A DNA stretch of 64,000 nucleotides from Candidatus Gastranaerophilales bacterium (GCA_944324905.1 CALUYB010000002.1:109282-173281); one strand, 5' to 3'; shown: positions 18,409-28,165, counted from the stretch's first letter. The notes: generated from the sequence alone by a model not told the origin. A program made the numbers and translations.

Positions 18409-19656
18409 ATGAAAGACATATTAAAAAGAGCGTCAATATTTGTTTTAATGTTTGGACTTTTTTATGTAAGTTCGTTTATGAATCCTGTTTTGGCGCAAAC
18501 CCCCCAATCTTTGTATGATAGAGCTTGGAAATTGGTTAATTCAAAATTTGTTGACCAGACAAATAACGAGCAAGATTGGTCAAGGTGGCGTCATCGCTAT
18601 GATAATGTAATTAAAGACGATGAAGACGCTTATGTTGCTATAGAGTCAATGGTGTCCAGTTTAAATGATGTTTATACAAAGTTTTTAAACCCTAAAGATT
18701 TTAAAGAAGAAAATGAGTCTATTCAAGGTTCGCTGCAGGGTATTGGTGTACAAATAGGTGTGCGCGACGGTAAATTGCTTGTAATTGCACCGATTGAAGA
18801 CACCCCCGGAGAGCGTGCAGGTTTAAAAGCTGAGGATGAAATACTTGAAATTAATGGCAAAAGCACAAAAGGCATAACAGTTGACGCTGCAGCAGAACAG
18901 ATAAGAGGGCCGGAAGGTACAAAGGTTACTCTCCTTGTAAAAAGAGGCAAAGAACCAGCAAAAACATATACAATTACAAGAGAAAAAATCGAAATTAAAT
19001 CTGTTTCGACAAAAGCGCCAGAGTTTGTAAAAATTCCTGATAATTTAGGCTATATTCGCTTAAGCTCTTTTATAAGCCGAAATGCTACATCTGAATTTGA
19101 ACAAGCACTTGTTGAAAATTTTGACAAAGACGGCTTAATTATAGATTTGCGTTCTAACCCGGGCGGCTTGTTGACTAATGCGATTTATATTGCCGATATG
19201 CTTTTAGATTCAAAAGTTATAGTTTCAACTGTCGATAGAGAAGGTTACAAAGACACAACGCGTGCTAACCAAAGAACGCTGACAAATCAGCCCATTGTGG
19301 TTATTATCAACGGTGGTTCTGCTTCTGCCAGTGAAATTTTAAGCGGCGCGCTAAAAGATAATAAAAGAGCAATTATTGTTGGTAAAAAATCTTTTGGCAA
19401 GGGTCTGGTACAGGAAATTAACAGACTTCCGGGTGGTTCTGCTATGCACATTACAATTCAAAAATATTTAACGCCAAATGGAACGGATATTAACAAAAAA
19501 GGTATTAAGCCCGACTATGAGGTTGATTTAACCGAAGAAGACGTTAAAAAAGAGCGCGACCCTCAGCTTGCAAAAGCGATAGAGCTTTTAAACGGGCAAG
19601 CAGTTGCAAATAAGGAAAACATTAAAAAAGATGACATAAAAGTCATTGTAAAATAA
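18409..19656 (+). CDS. ctpA: carboxyl-terminal processing protease (S41)
   Basis: Secreted Ser/Lys protease. A Sec signal peptide covers about residues 1-30 (ILKRASIFVLMFGLFYVSSFMNPVLAQ). A PDZ domain follows (SLQGIGVQIGVRDGKLLVIAPIEDTPGERAGL), then the S41 core with the NGGSASASEILSGAL nucleophile region and the KKSFGKGLVQ lysine region. At 415 residues it is normal for the CtpA/CtpB family. Typical substrates are envelope proteins and, in photosynthetic relatives, D1 precursor; no substrate is visible here. It ends in a terminator. Confidence 0.95.
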   Translation: MKDILKRASIFVLMFGLFYVSSFMNPVLAQTPQSLYDRAWKLVNSKFVDQTNNEQDWSRWRHRYDNVIKDDEDAYVAIESMVSSLNDVYTKFLNPKDFKEENESIQGSLQGIGVQIGVRDGKLLVIAPIEDTPGERAGLKAEDEILEINGKSTKGITVDAAAEQIRGPEGTKVTLLVKRGKEPAKTYTITREKIEIKSVSTKAPEFVKIPDNLGYIRLSSFISRNATSEFEQALVENFDKDGLIIDLRSNPGGLLTNAIYIADMLLDSKVIVSTVDREGYKDTTRANQRTLTNQPIVVIINGGSASASEILSGALKDNKRAIIVGKKSFGKGLVQEINRLPGGSAMHITIQKYLTPNGTDINKKGIKPDYEVDLTEEDVKKERDPQLAKAIELLNGQAVANKENIKKDDIKVIVK

Positions 19657-19660
19657 AATT

Positions 19661-19685
19661 AAAACCCGCATTAAGCGGGTTTTTT
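19661..19685. terminator. bidirectional rho-independent terminator
   Basis: AAAACCCGC (19661-19669) pairs with GCGGGTTTT (19675-19683) around a five-base loop, with T-rich tracts on both strands. It separates ctpA from the convergent UPF0210 operon. Confidence 0.85.
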
Positions 19686-21051
19686 AATTGTTTAAACTGT
19701 GTATTGGGGCAGGAATTCTTCCGCTCCTGTTTATAAAAGTTGAACTGTCCAGTTTGCTCATTGGCATGATGGGAGCTTCTCCTAAAAGTCCGCCGAATTT
19801 TACCCACTCGCCTTCTTTTTTGTTTGGCACAGGAATAACTCTCACTGCTGTTGTTTTTTTGTTTATCATACCAATCGCCATTTCATCGGCTATCATTCCT
19901 GCTATCGTTGTGGTCGGGGTATCTCCGGGGATTGCTATCATATCAAGACCGACTGAGCAGACAGAAGTCATTGCTTCAAGTTTATCTATTGTAAGAACTC
20001 CCTGTTTAGCTGCTTCAATCATACCGGCATCTTCAGATACGGGAATAAAAGCGCCAGATAATCCCCCAACATAGGATGACGCCATAATTCCGCCTTTTTT
20101 AACAGCGTCGTTGAGCATTGCAAGGGCTGCCGTTGTGCCATGTGCGCCTGCTTGCTCTAAACCCATTGCTTGAAAAATCCCTGCAACAGAATCACCCTTG
20201 GCTGGAGTTGGCGCAAGTGATAAATCTATTACGCCAAATGGAATGTTTAATCTTTGCGCAAGTTCTCTGCCGATGAGTTCGCCAGTTGTTGTAATTTTAA
20301 AGGCAGTTTTCTTTATTACATTTGCAACTTCTCCAAGTGGTGCGTCTTTTGGCATGTTTTCTATTGCCCACCTTACAACTCCGGGACCGCTAACACCTAT
20401 GTTTAGCGCGCATTCAGGTTCGTTTATACCGCAGTATGCGCCTGCCATAAATGGGTTATCTGATACAGAATTACAAAAACATACGAATTTTGCCGCTCCA
20501 AGACCGTCTTTATCTGCGGTTAATTCTGCTGATTTTTTAATAATGTTGGCAACTTTAAGCACGCCTTTCATATTAATTCCTGCTTTTGATGTTGCAAGAT
20601 TAACGCTTGAACACAATTTTGAAGTTTTAGCTAACGCTTCAGGGATCGATTCAAGGAAAATTTCATCTCCTTTTGTGCAGCCTTTTTCAACAAGGGCGGA
20701 AAAACCGCCTATAAAATCAACCCCTACTTCATTTGCGGCTTTGTCTAAGACTTCAGCCAAATAAACGTAATCAGGATTTTTTGCGCTTTCGCCAATAAGT
20801 GAAATCGGTGTTATTGCAATTCTTTTATTGATAATAGGGATTGAAAATTCATTTTCTAAATCATCTGCATATTTTTTTAGGTTTTTTGCGTATTTGATGA
20901 TTTTTTCATATATTTTTTCGCCAGTAACTTTTATATCTTCGCTTATACAATCACGAAGCGACAGTGCGAGGGTTGTTGTCCTAATGTCAAGGTGATGCAC
21001 CTTAATCATCTGAATTGTTTCTATAATATCTTTTTCGTTAAAATCTGCCAT
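19684..21051 (-). CDS. UPF0210 / DUF711 PFL-family protein
   Basis: The 455-residue protein matches the UPF0210 family (often labelled 'PFL family'), structurally related to pyruvate formate-lyase-like barrels but of unsettled function. Recognisable stretches are [18 protein letters not shown] at the start, [15 protein letters not shown] [37 protein letters not shown], and [20 protein letters not shown]. No glycyl-radical motif is evident. In many genomes it sits beside an ACT-domain protein, as here (nine-base gap). It is the last gene of the minus-strand operon that starts with the 2-hydroxyacid dehydrogenase. Confidence 0.9.
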   Translation of the reverse strand: MADFNEKDIIETIQMIKVHHLDIRTTTLALSLRDCISEDIKVTGEKIYEKIIKYAKNLKKYADDLENEFSIPIINKRIAITPISLIGESAKNPDYVYLAEVLDKAANEVGVDFIGGFSALVEKGCTKGDEIFLESIPEALAKTSKLCSSVNLATSKAGINMKGVLKVANIIKKSAELTADKDGLGAAKFVCFCNSVSDNPFMAGAYCGINEPECALNIGVSGPGVVRWAIENMPKDAPLGEVANVIKKTAFKITTTGELIGRELAQRLNIPFGVIDLSLAPTPAKGDSVAGIFQAMGLEQAGAHGTTAALAMLNDAVKKGGIMASSYVGGLSGAFIPVSEDAGMIEAAKQGVLTIDKLEAMTSVCSVGLDMIAIPGDTPTTTIAGMIADEMAIGMINKKTTAVRVIPVPNKKEGEWVKFGGLLGEAPIMPMSKLDSSTFINRSGRIPAPIHSLNN

Positions 21052-21060
21052 TTTTACCTT

Positions 21061-21339
21061 TTAAATAGTGTGCATTTTGTCAAAAATTTCTTTTCTTTGA
21101 ACCCAAACTTCCATTCCAATTTCTTCACCTGATTTTATAAGTTCTTCTTTTATTGTTTTAAAAGAATTTTGAGATTTTGAAATGTCACATAACATCATCA
21201 TTACAAAGTGATCTTGCATAATTGTTTGTTTAATGTCTTCAATGTTTACACCTAATTGCGCAAGAGAATTTGAAATCGCTGCAACAATTCCTACTTTATC
21301 AAGTCCTGAAATGGTAATTAAAACTTTGTCTTTGCTCAT
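21061..21339 (-). CDS. ACT-domain protein, UPF0237 family
   Basis: A 92-residue protein made of one ACT-type regulatory domain plus a C-terminal helix: VLITISGLDKVGIVAAISNSLAQLGVNIEDIKQTIMQDHFVMMMLCDI. ACT domains bind amino acids or other small ligands and regulate partners. The standard partner is the UPF0210 protein encoded just downstream, so it probably regulates that protein (known pairing, ligand unknown). Its start overlaps the stop of the 61-residue gene by four bases (ATGA). Confidence 0.92.
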   Translation of the reverse strand: MSKDKVLITISGLDKVGIVAAISNSLAQLGVNIEDIKQTIMQDHFVMMMLCDISKSQNSFKTIKEELIKSGEEIGMEVWVQRKEIFDKMHTI

Positions 21340-21521
21340 TTTACATCTTCCTTAATGACAATTAGATTATTCATGATTTTCATTGCAACAGTAGGCAGAA
21401 CAACATGCTCTAAGCCATCTGCTATGCTTATAACGCTCCCTGCTTTAAGGGTGGTTTCTTCTCCTTTGTACAAAAATGAATAATCAGTGTCCCTGTCTGA
21501 ACGAATGGTAATTTTGTCCAT
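21336..21521 (-). CDS. small hypothetical protein
   Basis: A 61-residue product beginning MDKITIRSDRDTDYSFLYKGEE. It is predicted mainly beta and could be a small barrel-like fold. There is no Cys, signal or membrane helix. Its four-base overlap with the ACT gene and 14-base gap to deoC show it belongs to the operon. I recognise no family. The compact placement and the AAAGGC-type ribosome site support that it is translated. Confidence 0.65.
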   Translation of the reverse strand: MDKITIRSDRDTDYSFLYKGEETTLKAGSVISIADGLEHVVLPTVAMKIMNNLIVIKEDVK

Positions 21522-21535
21522 TGTAATGCCTTTCT

Positions 21536-22192
21536 TTACTTTTGGGGATTAACAATTGCAACTCCGCTTGATGTGCCAAGTCGTGTTGCGCCTGCTTCAA
21601 TTAGTTCTTTTGCTTGAAATCTTGTTGAAATTCCGCCGCTTGCTTTTACGCCCAAGCCTCGTTTTTCAACTGTTTGCGCCATAAGCCTTACAAAATCAGG
21701 CCTTGCGCCAAGACCATTTTTAACAAAACCTGTTGATGTTTTAACAAAATCTGCTCCACCGCTAATGCAAGCAAGGCAAGCTTTTTTGATTTCGTCATTT
21801 GTAAGCAAATCTGTCTCAAGTATAACTTTTAAATTATTTTCAGGGCATACGTTTTTTGTTGCTCTTATATCATCTGTTACCTTTTTATAGTTACCTTCTT
21901 TAAGCGCGCCCAGATTAATTACTGTGTCAATTTCATCAGCACCATCGGTTAACGCTTGATGGACTTGTACAAGTGTTGAGTCTATTGCATTTGCGCCAAG
22001 TGGAAAGTTTACGACTGTTACAACTTTTATATCTGCACCTGAAACAATATTCTTTGCGTGTTTTACATAAACAGGGTTAACACAAACACCAAAAAAGCCA
22101 TATTTAATTGCTTCTTCAACTAATTTTGTTATGTTTTCGGTAGTTGCAGCCGGTTTTAATAATGTATGTTCTATATATTTTGCCAGTTCCAT
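21536..22192 (-). CDS. deoC: deoxyribose-phosphate aldolase
   Basis: Class I aldolase that splits 2-deoxyribose-5-phosphate into glyceraldehyde-3-phosphate and acetaldehyde in deoxynucleoside breakdown. The 218 residues show the N-terminal ELAKYIEHTLLKP, the VVNFPLGA strand, DEIDTVINLG, VILETDLLTN, the Schiff-base lysine in FVKTSTGF, and the GVKASGGI lysine. Length is normal. It lies eight bases after the 2-hydroxyacid dehydrogenase. No other deo gene is nearby. Confidence 0.96.
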   Translation of the reverse strand: MELAKYIEHTLLKPAATTENITKLVEEAIKYGFFGVCVNPVYVKHAKNIVSGADIKVVTVVNFPLGANAIDSTLVQVHQALTDGADEIDTVINLGALKEGNYKKVTDDIRATKNVCPENNLKVILETDLLTNDEIKKACLACISGGADFVKTSTGFVKNGLGARPDFVRLMAQTVEKRGLGVKASGGISTRFQAKELIEAGATRLGTSSGVAIVNPQK

Positions 22193-22200
22193 ATAAGAAA

Positions 22201-23211
22201 TTATAGCAAAATCACATTTTTTGCGCCAGTCTTAGGATTAAAATTTAAGCAACTCATAAGATTTTCTTCTGTCATGAACAAAATCCTCTCAATCGCTTCT
22301 TTTGTATTATATGCCATATGTGGCGTTATTGTTACGTTTGGCAGTTTTAAAAGTTTTTGATTTATGTAAAATTTTTCAAGGCAGAAATCTTTTATATTTT
22401 GCAAGTCTTTGCATTTTTGATTTTCTGCGCATAATATTTCTTCACACTCTATTACATCGAGTGCAGCGTATGCAGCTTTTCCGCTCAAAAGTGCATCGTA
22501 AAGTGCCTGTGTGTCTATTATCTCGCCGCGAGCAACATTTACAATAATTACTCCGTATTTCATTTTTGCAATTGTGTCTTTGTTTATAAGATGATAAGTC
22601 TGCGTTGTAAGCGGTGAATTTATTGAAATAATGTCTGATTTTTGGATTAGTTCGTCAAGTGTGCAGTAGTTATAGTCCCCATTTTGGAATAAATCATAAG
22701 CAAGGGTGTTCATTTTAAAACCCTTTGCAATGTCTAAAACTTTAGCTCCTATTGAGCCTGCGCCTATTACACCTATGGTTTTGTTAAAAAGTTCAACTCC
22801 AATGTAGTCGTTCATTATTATGTTATCATTTTGTATGTCATTTTGAGCTTTTTTAATTTTTCTAATTGTGTAAAGTAAAAGCGCAAAAGTGTACTCTGCA
22901 ACAGTGTAATCTCCGTAATGCGGAGTGTTAAAAGCGTAAATTTCGTGCTCTTTGCAATATTTCATATCAATGTGACTAAAACCAACGCTCCTTGTGAGTA
23001 TAAATTTTAGTTTAGGAAATTTTTTAAGCACGTTTTCACTAAGCGTTGAGGTGATAAAAACACTTATAATTTCCGCGTCGTTTATTTTCTCATCAACAAC
23101 ATAGTTTTCATCTATGGGTGAATTTATAAACACTGTTTCAAATTTGTCTTTTACTGCCTTTTTAAGAAATTCTTCTTCGTAAGGCTGAACATCAAAAAAT
23201 ACTGTTTTCAT
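22201..23211 (-). CDS. D-2-hydroxyacid dehydrogenase, D-lactate dehydrogenase-like
   Basis: NAD-dependent 2-hydroxyacid dehydrogenase. The 336-residue protein has a Rossmann motif GVIGAGSIGAKVLD, the substrate-arginine segment IIVNVARGEIIDTQALYDAL, the DVIECEE acid, and the catalytic His in TPHMAYNTKEA. The N-terminal MKTVFFDVQPYEEEFL and TRSVGFSHID segments resemble fermentative D-lactate dehydrogenases of the LdhA/VanH branch. The true substrate is not certain. It is the first gene of the operon running through deoC to UPF0210. A D-lactate role would connect to the lar genes at 47.7-50.8 kb, but that is inference. Confidence 0.88.
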   Translation of the reverse strand: MKTVFFDVQPYEEEFLKKAVKDKFETVFINSPIDENYVVDEKINDAEIISVFITSTLSENVLKKFPKLKFILTRSVGFSHIDMKYCKEHEIYAFNTPHYGDYTVAEYTFALLLYTIRKIKKAQNDIQNDNIIMNDYIGVELFNKTIGVIGAGSIGAKVLDIAKGFKMNTLAYDLFQNGDYNYCTLDELIQKSDIISINSPLTTQTYHLINKDTIAKMKYGVIIVNVARGEIIDTQALYDALLSGKAAYAALDVIECEEILCAENQKCKDLQNIKDFCLEKFYINQKLLKLPNVTITPHMAYNTKEAIERILFMTEENLMSCLNFNPKTGAKNVILL

Positions 23212-23250
23212 ATTAACAGTTTATTTTGTTTTTAAAAAAGCTAAATAACC

Positions 23251-24558
23251 TTAGTGTATAGTCTTATCGGTTAAAATATTTTTTTGTTCAACAAGAGTTT
23301 TTTCTTTTTTCTTGTTTTTTATTGATTCTAAAAATTTATTCATTTTATCGTAGTCAAATTCATCTTCCCATTTTGCAACAACTGTTGTTGCAATGCAGTT
23401 ACCCACAAGGTTTATAGTTGTTCTGCCCATATCAAGAATTTGATCAATGCCCAAAAGTATTGCAACCCCTACAACAGGAAGCCCAAAAGTGTGCAGTGTG
23501 CCTGTTAAAACTACAAGGGAAACCCTTGGAACGCCTGCAACACCCTTTGATGTCAACATTAGTGTTAGCATAATTAAAATTTGTTGTTCAAAACTCAAGT
23601 TAATACCTACAACTTGAGCACAAAAAAGTGTTGTAAGTGTTAAATATAGTGTAGTTCCGTCAAGGTTAAAAGTGTAACCTGTGGGCATTACAAAGCTTAC
23701 AATGTTTTTTGGCACACCTAACTTTTCCATAGCTTCCATACCTTTTGGTAGTGCAGCTTCTGAGCTTGCTGTTGAAAAAGCAAGTAGTGATGGTTCTTTT
23801 ATGGCTCTTAACATACCCCAAAATGGAATTTTTGTTATTTTGCACACGATTGCAAGAATTGTAACCACAAAAACTATTAACGAAAGGTAAGTTACACCGA
23901 TTAATTTTGCATAACTTGAAAGTATTCCTATTCCGTTTTGCCCGATGGTTGCTGATATTGCGCCAAAAATACCCATCGGAGCAAAATACATTACATATTC
24001 TGTGAATTTAAACATAATATCGCAGGTACTTTGCATAAAATCTAGCACAGGACGGGCTTTTTGACCTACGGCACAAATTGCAAGCGAGAAAAATATTGCA
24101 AAAACAACAATTTGCAACAAGCTGCCATCTGCCAGTGCTTTAAAAATGCTTGTTGGCACTAAATCTAAAAGCATATGAGAAAAGGAGTGATCAACTTTTA
24201 CATTTCCCATGTTCTCTACAGCAGTAGTCGAAACAGAATTTAAATCTATGTCAAAACCTGCTCCTGGCTGGAAAATATTTGCGCTTACAAGACCAATAAT
24301 AAGGGCAAAAGTTGTTGCAATTTCAAAGTAAATAATTGTTTTTAAGCCTATTTTACCAAGGCTTTTAACATCCCCATGGCCTGCAATACCAACTACAAGT
24401 GTTGCAAAAATTAATGGCGCAATAATCATTTTTACCATTTTTAAAAAGACATCCGCAAGAGGCTGCATTTTTACTGCCCAAGATGGCGCAAGCCAGCCAA
24501 ATAAAATGCCTGCAGCAAGAGCTAGAAATATAAACGTTGTCAGCTTTGAATTTTTCAA
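23251..24558 (-). CDS. dicarboxylate/amino acid:cation symporter (DAACS)
   Basis: Glutamate/dicarboxylate-type secondary transporter of 435 residues with about eight membrane helices and two hairpins. Visible family motifs are FLKMVKMIIAPLIFATLVVGIAG near the N-terminus, the serine-rich loop AFSTASSEAALPKGMEAMEKLGVP, the FVMPTGYTFNLDGTTLYLTL helix, and GRTTINLVGNCIATTVVAKWE at the end. Likely substrates are C4-dicarboxylates, aspartate or glutamate with Na+ or H+. It lies 39 bases upstream of the hydroxyacid dehydrogenase gene on the same strand. Confidence 0.94.
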   Translation of the reverse strand: MKNSKLTTFIFLALAAGILFGWLAPSWAVKMQPLADVFLKMVKMIIAPLIFATLVVGIAGHGDVKSLGKIGLKTIIYFEIATTFALIIGLVSANIFQPGAGFDIDLNSVSTTAVENMGNVKVDHSFSHMLLDLVPTSIFKALADGSLLQIVVFAIFFSLAICAVGQKARPVLDFMQSTCDIMFKFTEYVMYFAPMGIFGAISATIGQNGIGILSSYAKLIGVTYLSLIVFVVTILAIVCKITKIPFWGMLRAIKEPSLLAFSTASSEAALPKGMEAMEKLGVPKNIVSFVMPTGYTFNLDGTTLYLTLTTLFCAQVVGINLSFEQQILIMLTLMLTSKGVAGVPRVSLVVLTGTLHTFGLPVVGVAILLGIDQILDMGRTTINLVGNCIATTVVAKWEDEFDYDKMNKFLESIKNKKKEKTLVEQKNILTDKTIH

Positions 24559-24629
24559 CTACTCTCCGATTAATGGTAAAAATTGCCTGAGTACAATTGT
24601 AATATAAAAAAAATTAAAACTTAATCTCT

Positions 24630-25220
24630 TTATATATTCTTTACCTTGTCTAAAAGCTCGTTGTATACATCAATTGTTGTTTTGCAAATTTTAAGTTCAC
24701 GATTTACAAGGCTTTTTATTGTTTCGCTAAAACACCTGAAAAGTGCCATATCAAGCCCTTTTTCACCTTCATTGTTATCTAAAATCTGCCAAATTTCTTC
24801 GCTGTATTTTTCATCTCTTGTATTTTCTTCAATCTTATCTGCCAGAAAAATAATTTTTTCAAAAAGACTCATACCAACTCTGCCTATTGTATGGTATCGA
24901 ATGGCATCTAAAATTTCTCTGTCGTCTATGTCATAAATTGTCTTTGCAAAATACTCCCCAACAGGCGCATGTAGGGTTTTATAGTTTTGTAATTCACCCT
25001 CGTCAATATTTTTTAGTTCTTCTTTTATTATTTTTAAAAGCTCGTCGTTGCTTTTGCACTTTGCGCAATCGTGTAAAAGTCCTGCTAAAAATGCTTTTTG
25101 CTCATCAAGTTTATATTTTTGTGCAAGCTTAATGGCACAATGCGCTGTGCCTAGAGTGTGTGAGTATCTTTCCTCAGTTAAACACTCTTTGAGTCTTTTC
25201 TTTATACAATCTATGTTCAT
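24630..25220 (-). CDS. yqeK: YqeK-type HD phosphohydrolase
   Basis: HD-domain hydrolase of 196 residues. The family hydrolyses diadenosine tetraphosphate in the symmetrical way. Metal-binding motifs are visible: RYSHTLGTAHCAIKLA, LHDCAKCKS with the HD pair, THLHAPVGE-like KTLHAPVGEYFAK, and IRYHTIG. The start at 25220 lies inside the 3' end of nadD (47-base overlap), an arrangement common for nadD-yqeK pairs. Downstream is an untranslated gap of about 70 bases before the symporter gene. Confidence 0.9.
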   Translation of the reverse strand: MNIDCIKKRLKECLTEERYSHTLGTAHCAIKLAQKYKLDEQKAFLAGLLHDCAKCKSNDELLKIIKEELKNIDEGELQNYKTLHAPVGEYFAKTIYDIDDREILDAIRYHTIGRVGMSLFEKIIFLADKIEENTRDEKYSEEIWQILDNNEGEKGLDMALFRCFSETIKSLVNRELKICKTTIDVYNELLDKVKNI

Positions 25221-25770
25221 AAATATATTCCTCTACTTTTTTTGGTACAAGACCTGTTATTTCTTCATTATTTTGTACTTTATCTCTTATCATATTGGAT
25301 GAAATGTCCATAAAATTAATGTCTGCTATTTTATAGTTCCAGCCCTTTTGTTTTAAGTGTTCAAATGAAATATCGGAAATATTTCCGCAGTGGCGCGGAA
25401 TAATTATAAAATTAACATTTTCTTTTAAAATTTGCGGATTTTTCCAGCTTTCAATTTTAATAAAGGAATCATAACCCATAATAAAATTAATTTTATCTGT
25501 TTTATCTCTTTTTTTAAGTTCCAAAATCGTATTGTAGCTGTAACTTGGAATGGGTAAAAAATATTCTATGTCATCAACATTTTTCTTGCCTGCTCCCAAC
25601 TGTGCCATAAAAAGCCTGTCAGATGGTGTTGTGTCGGGAATTTTATGTGGCGGAGCATAAGCAGGTACAAAAATAACCTCGTCAAAGTTGAACTGCTCTT
25701 TGATTTTTTTTGCAATTTCAAGATGAGCGTTGTGTAAGGGGTTAAATGTTCCAAAAAAATAACATTTCAT
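25174..25770 (-). CDS. nadD: nicotinate-nucleotide adenylyltransferase
   Basis: Makes deamido-NAD from nicotinate mononucleotide and ATP. The nucleotidyltransferase signature FFGTFNPLHNAHLEIA is at the N-terminus, followed by VIFVPAYAPPHK and the C-terminal ISSNMIRDKVQN (SxxxIR-type motif). The frame is open up to 25809, but the ATG at 25770 starts exactly at MKCYFFGTFNP, as in other family members, giving 198 residues. It is divergent from rqcH with only 33 bases between start codons, so their promoters must overlap. Confidence 0.92.
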   Translation of the reverse strand: MKCYFFGTFNPLHNAHLEIAKKIKEQFNFDEVIFVPAYAPPHKIPDTTPSDRLFMAQLGAGKKNVDDIEYFLPIPSYSYNTILELKKRDKTDKINFIMGYDSFIKIESWKNPQILKENVNFIIIPRHCGNISDISFEHLKQKGWNYKIADINFMDISSNMIRDKVQNNEEITGLVPKKVEEYIYEHRLYKEKTQRVFN

Positions 25771-25803
25771 AATTGGTTTAATTATATTACAATATTTTTT
25801 GTT

Positions 25804-27372
25804 ATGCATAGTTTTGATTCATTGAGTTTAAAAAATTTTGCAAAGGCTAATTACGACTTTTTAAAAAATGCCTCTGTCCAAAAGGTTCAGCAGCCTTCAA
25901 GAAAAGAGATTATTTTAAATTTGCGATCATGTGGTGAGAGTCGCAAACTCTACATTAATATAAACCCAAAGTATCCTCATATTTGCTTTATAAATCAAAA
26001 AACTTTTTCTATGCGTGCGCTTGAAAATCCAAAAAGTCCTCCTATGTTTTGTATGCAGCTAAGAAAATATATTGAGGGTGCAAGGATTAAAGAAATTACA
26101 ATCCCTGATTATGAAAGAATTTTAGAGCTGCACTTTGAGGTTTACGATGAAATAGGTCAACTTGCAAATTTGTGTCTTGCAGTTGAAATTATGGGCAGAC
26201 ATTCAAATGTAATTTTGTATGATTTTCGCTCTAAAAATATTTTAGGCAGCGCACATAATATTTCACCTGAAAAAAGCTCTGTGCGTGAGGTTTACGGTGG
26301 AATACCCTATATTTACCCGCCAAAACAAATAAAAACAGATATCCTGAAAACAAGCTATGGTGCTTTTTGTGCTGTTGATAAGGATGTGAAATCATTATCA
26401 GGACATTATTATATGCTCTGCGAACCTCTTTTAAAAATTATAAAAGACAAAAGCAAAACAAATGAAAACCTTTTTGAAAATTTGCAAAAAACCGTTGCCC
26501 TCGAAGATACAAGTGCGCTTTTAGAATTGTGGCAAGGTAGTGATTTTAATACTGCGCTTGATGAGTACTTTGCAAATGCAATGTTTAAAGACATTTTTTC
26601 AAATAAACAAATGCAGCTGCAAAGGCTTTTGAAGGCTGAAATTAAAAAGCTTGAAAATATTTTAAAAAATGAACCAAAGGAAGAAAAAGCTCAAGGTTAC
26701 AAGCAAAAGGGTGATTTAATTTTTCAATATATTTATTTGATTAAAAACGATGAAATTTTTATAACGCCTGAAGGGGTTGAAATTGCCCTTGATACAATGC
26801 TTACACCCTCTCAAAATGCCCAAAATTATTATAAGCTCTACACAAAAGCAAAAGGTGCTTATGATTACCAGAAACAAAAATATGATGAGGCATTGGCAAA
26901 AAAAACTTATTACGATGAAATTTTATTCAGCATTGAAAATTCAAAAACATTTGTTGAACTTGATGAAATAACCTCTGAGCTAGAGCAGTGTGCCATAATA
27001 AAAGAAAAAAGTGCAAAAAAACAAGAAAAAATTGAACTTACCAGATTTGATTTTCAAGGTTATGAAATATTTTTAGGCAAAAACAATAAACAAAATGATT
27101 ACCTGATTTCAAAAATTGCGAATGCTGAAGATATTTGGTTTCATGCGTACAATTGCCCTTCATCACACGTACTTGTGAGAGTTCGAAACGATGAAAAAGA
27201 GCCACAGCCAAAAGTTTTAGAGTATGCAGCAAAGCTTGTAAAAGAAAATTCACCTATGAAAAATTCTACAAAGGCATCGATAATTTATACAAAAAGAAAA
27301 AACTTAAAAAAGCCTCCGGGTGGCGTTTTGGGGTATGTTATTTACAAAAATGAAAAAGAAATTGTGATATAG
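25804..27372 (+). CDS. rqcH: RqcH / NFACT-family ribosome quality control protein
   Basis: Binds stalled 50S-peptidyl-tRNA and adds C-terminal alanine tails in bacteria. The 522 residues show the NFACT-N domain with the conserved EIMGRHSNVILYD segment, a central helical coiled-coil region (about 240-400), and the NFACT-R domain with ISKIANAEDIWFHAYNCPSSHVLVR. It is slightly shorter than many homologues. The ATG at 25804 begins MHSFDSLSLKNFAK. The DUF1796 gene follows 13 bases later and is probably cotranscribed. Confidence 0.93.
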   Translation: MHSFDSLSLKNFAKANYDFLKNASVQKVQQPSRKEIILNLRSCGESRKLYININPKYPHICFINQKTFSMRALENPKSPPMFCMQLRKYIEGARIKEITIPDYERILELHFEVYDEIGQLANLCLAVEIMGRHSNVILYDFRSKNILGSAHNISPEKSSVREVYGGIPYIYPPKQIKTDILKTSYGAFCAVDKDVKSLSGHYYMLCEPLLKIIKDKSKTNENLFENLQKTVALEDTSALLELWQGSDFNTALDEYFANAMFKDIFSNKQMQLQRLLKAEIKKLENILKNEPKEEKAQGYKQKGDLIFQYIYLIKNDEIFITPEGVEIALDTMLTPSQNAQNYYKLYTKAKGAYDYQKQKYDEALAKKTYYDEILFSIENSKTFVELDEITSELEQCAIIKEKSAKKQEKIELTRFDFQGYEIFLGKNNKQNDYLISKIANAEDIWFHAYNCPSSHVLVRVRNDEKEPQPKVLEYAAKLVKENSPMKNSTKASIIYTKRKNLKKPPGGVLGYVIYKNEKEIVI

Positions 27373-27385
27373 AAAAGGAATTAAT

Positions 27386-28165
27386 ATGAATTTTTTCTCA
27401 AAATACAAACATGTTTTAAGTCTTGGTGGCGGTTGTTATGTTTCAATGAACCTAAACAGATGCAGGCTTAGGAAAATAGCCTATGTTTTTGACTGGGTTT
27501 GGAATCAAGATTACGGTTTGTATGCAATTGCTGATATTGTAAAAGATAAGTTTCAAAAAATGTCAAAAAGGGAAAATTTTTCAAAAACCAGCCATTACAA
27601 TTGGGACAATGGTCAAAAAGTGATTATAAATAAACAATACCCTCACATTGCCTATGTTCATCATAATTTAGTAGACAGTGATGAAGATTACGAGGCTTTT
27701 TTAAGAAGGGTAAAAAGGTTTTTAGAACTTTTTGAAAATAAAAAAGATAAAATTCTTTTTATTTTTTATCGCGATCAGGGAAGAATCGAGCAAACCCCAA
27801 AGGAGCAGCTAAAATATTGTGATTTTACAAAAATTTTAGAAGAAGAATCAATTTATTTTATAGAAGAAATTCAAAAACTTTACCCTGATTTAGATTTTGA
27901 TTTACTTTCATTGTATGCCTCGCATCAAGATAATCTTGACGATATAAAATTGCCCAAAAATCACAGTTTTAATAAAACAAATCTTATTTTTGATAAATTG
28001 CCTGCTGTTAAAGATGATACAAAAGAAGCACTTGAGGTGTGGAATGAAAACCTTGATGAGATTTTTTACAGGCATGGTATTTATGCTGATTTTAATACTT
28101 TTGTAAAAAAATATAAAAAAATTACACGTTCTTTGGGTCATTTTATAAAGAAAATAAAAATATAA
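27386..28165 (+). CDS. DUF1796-family putative papain-like cysteine peptidase
   Basis: The 259-residue protein carries the DUF1796 hallmark at its start: HVLSLGGGCYVSMNLNRC followed by LRKIAYVFDWVW. Family description proposes Cys17 as nucleophile of a papain-like fold, but activity has not been widely shown. The rest is rich in aromatic and acidic residues, with a basic C-terminal helix (VKKYKKITRSLGHFIKKIKI). No signal peptide is present. In other bacteria such genes often sit with glycan-synthesis loci. Here it follows rqcH. Confidence 0.82.
   Translation: MNFFSKYKHVLSLGGGCYVSMNLNRCRLRKIAYVFDWVWNQDYGLYAIADIVKDKFQKMSKRENFSKTSHYNWDNGQKVIINKQYPHIAYVHHNLVDSDEDYEAFLRRVKRFLELFENKKDKILFIFYRDQGRIEQTPKEQLKYCDFTKILEEESIYFIEEIQKLYPDLDFDLLSLYASHQDNLDDIKLPKNHSFNKTNLIFDKLPAVKDDTKEALEVWNENLDEIFYRHGIYADFNTFVKKYKKITRSLGHFIKKIKI

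Noticed and set aside
24559..24629. Small gene or RNA between yqeK and the symporter
   Set aside because: The 71 bases are AT-rich with no frame or stable fold; probably just the symporter promoter.
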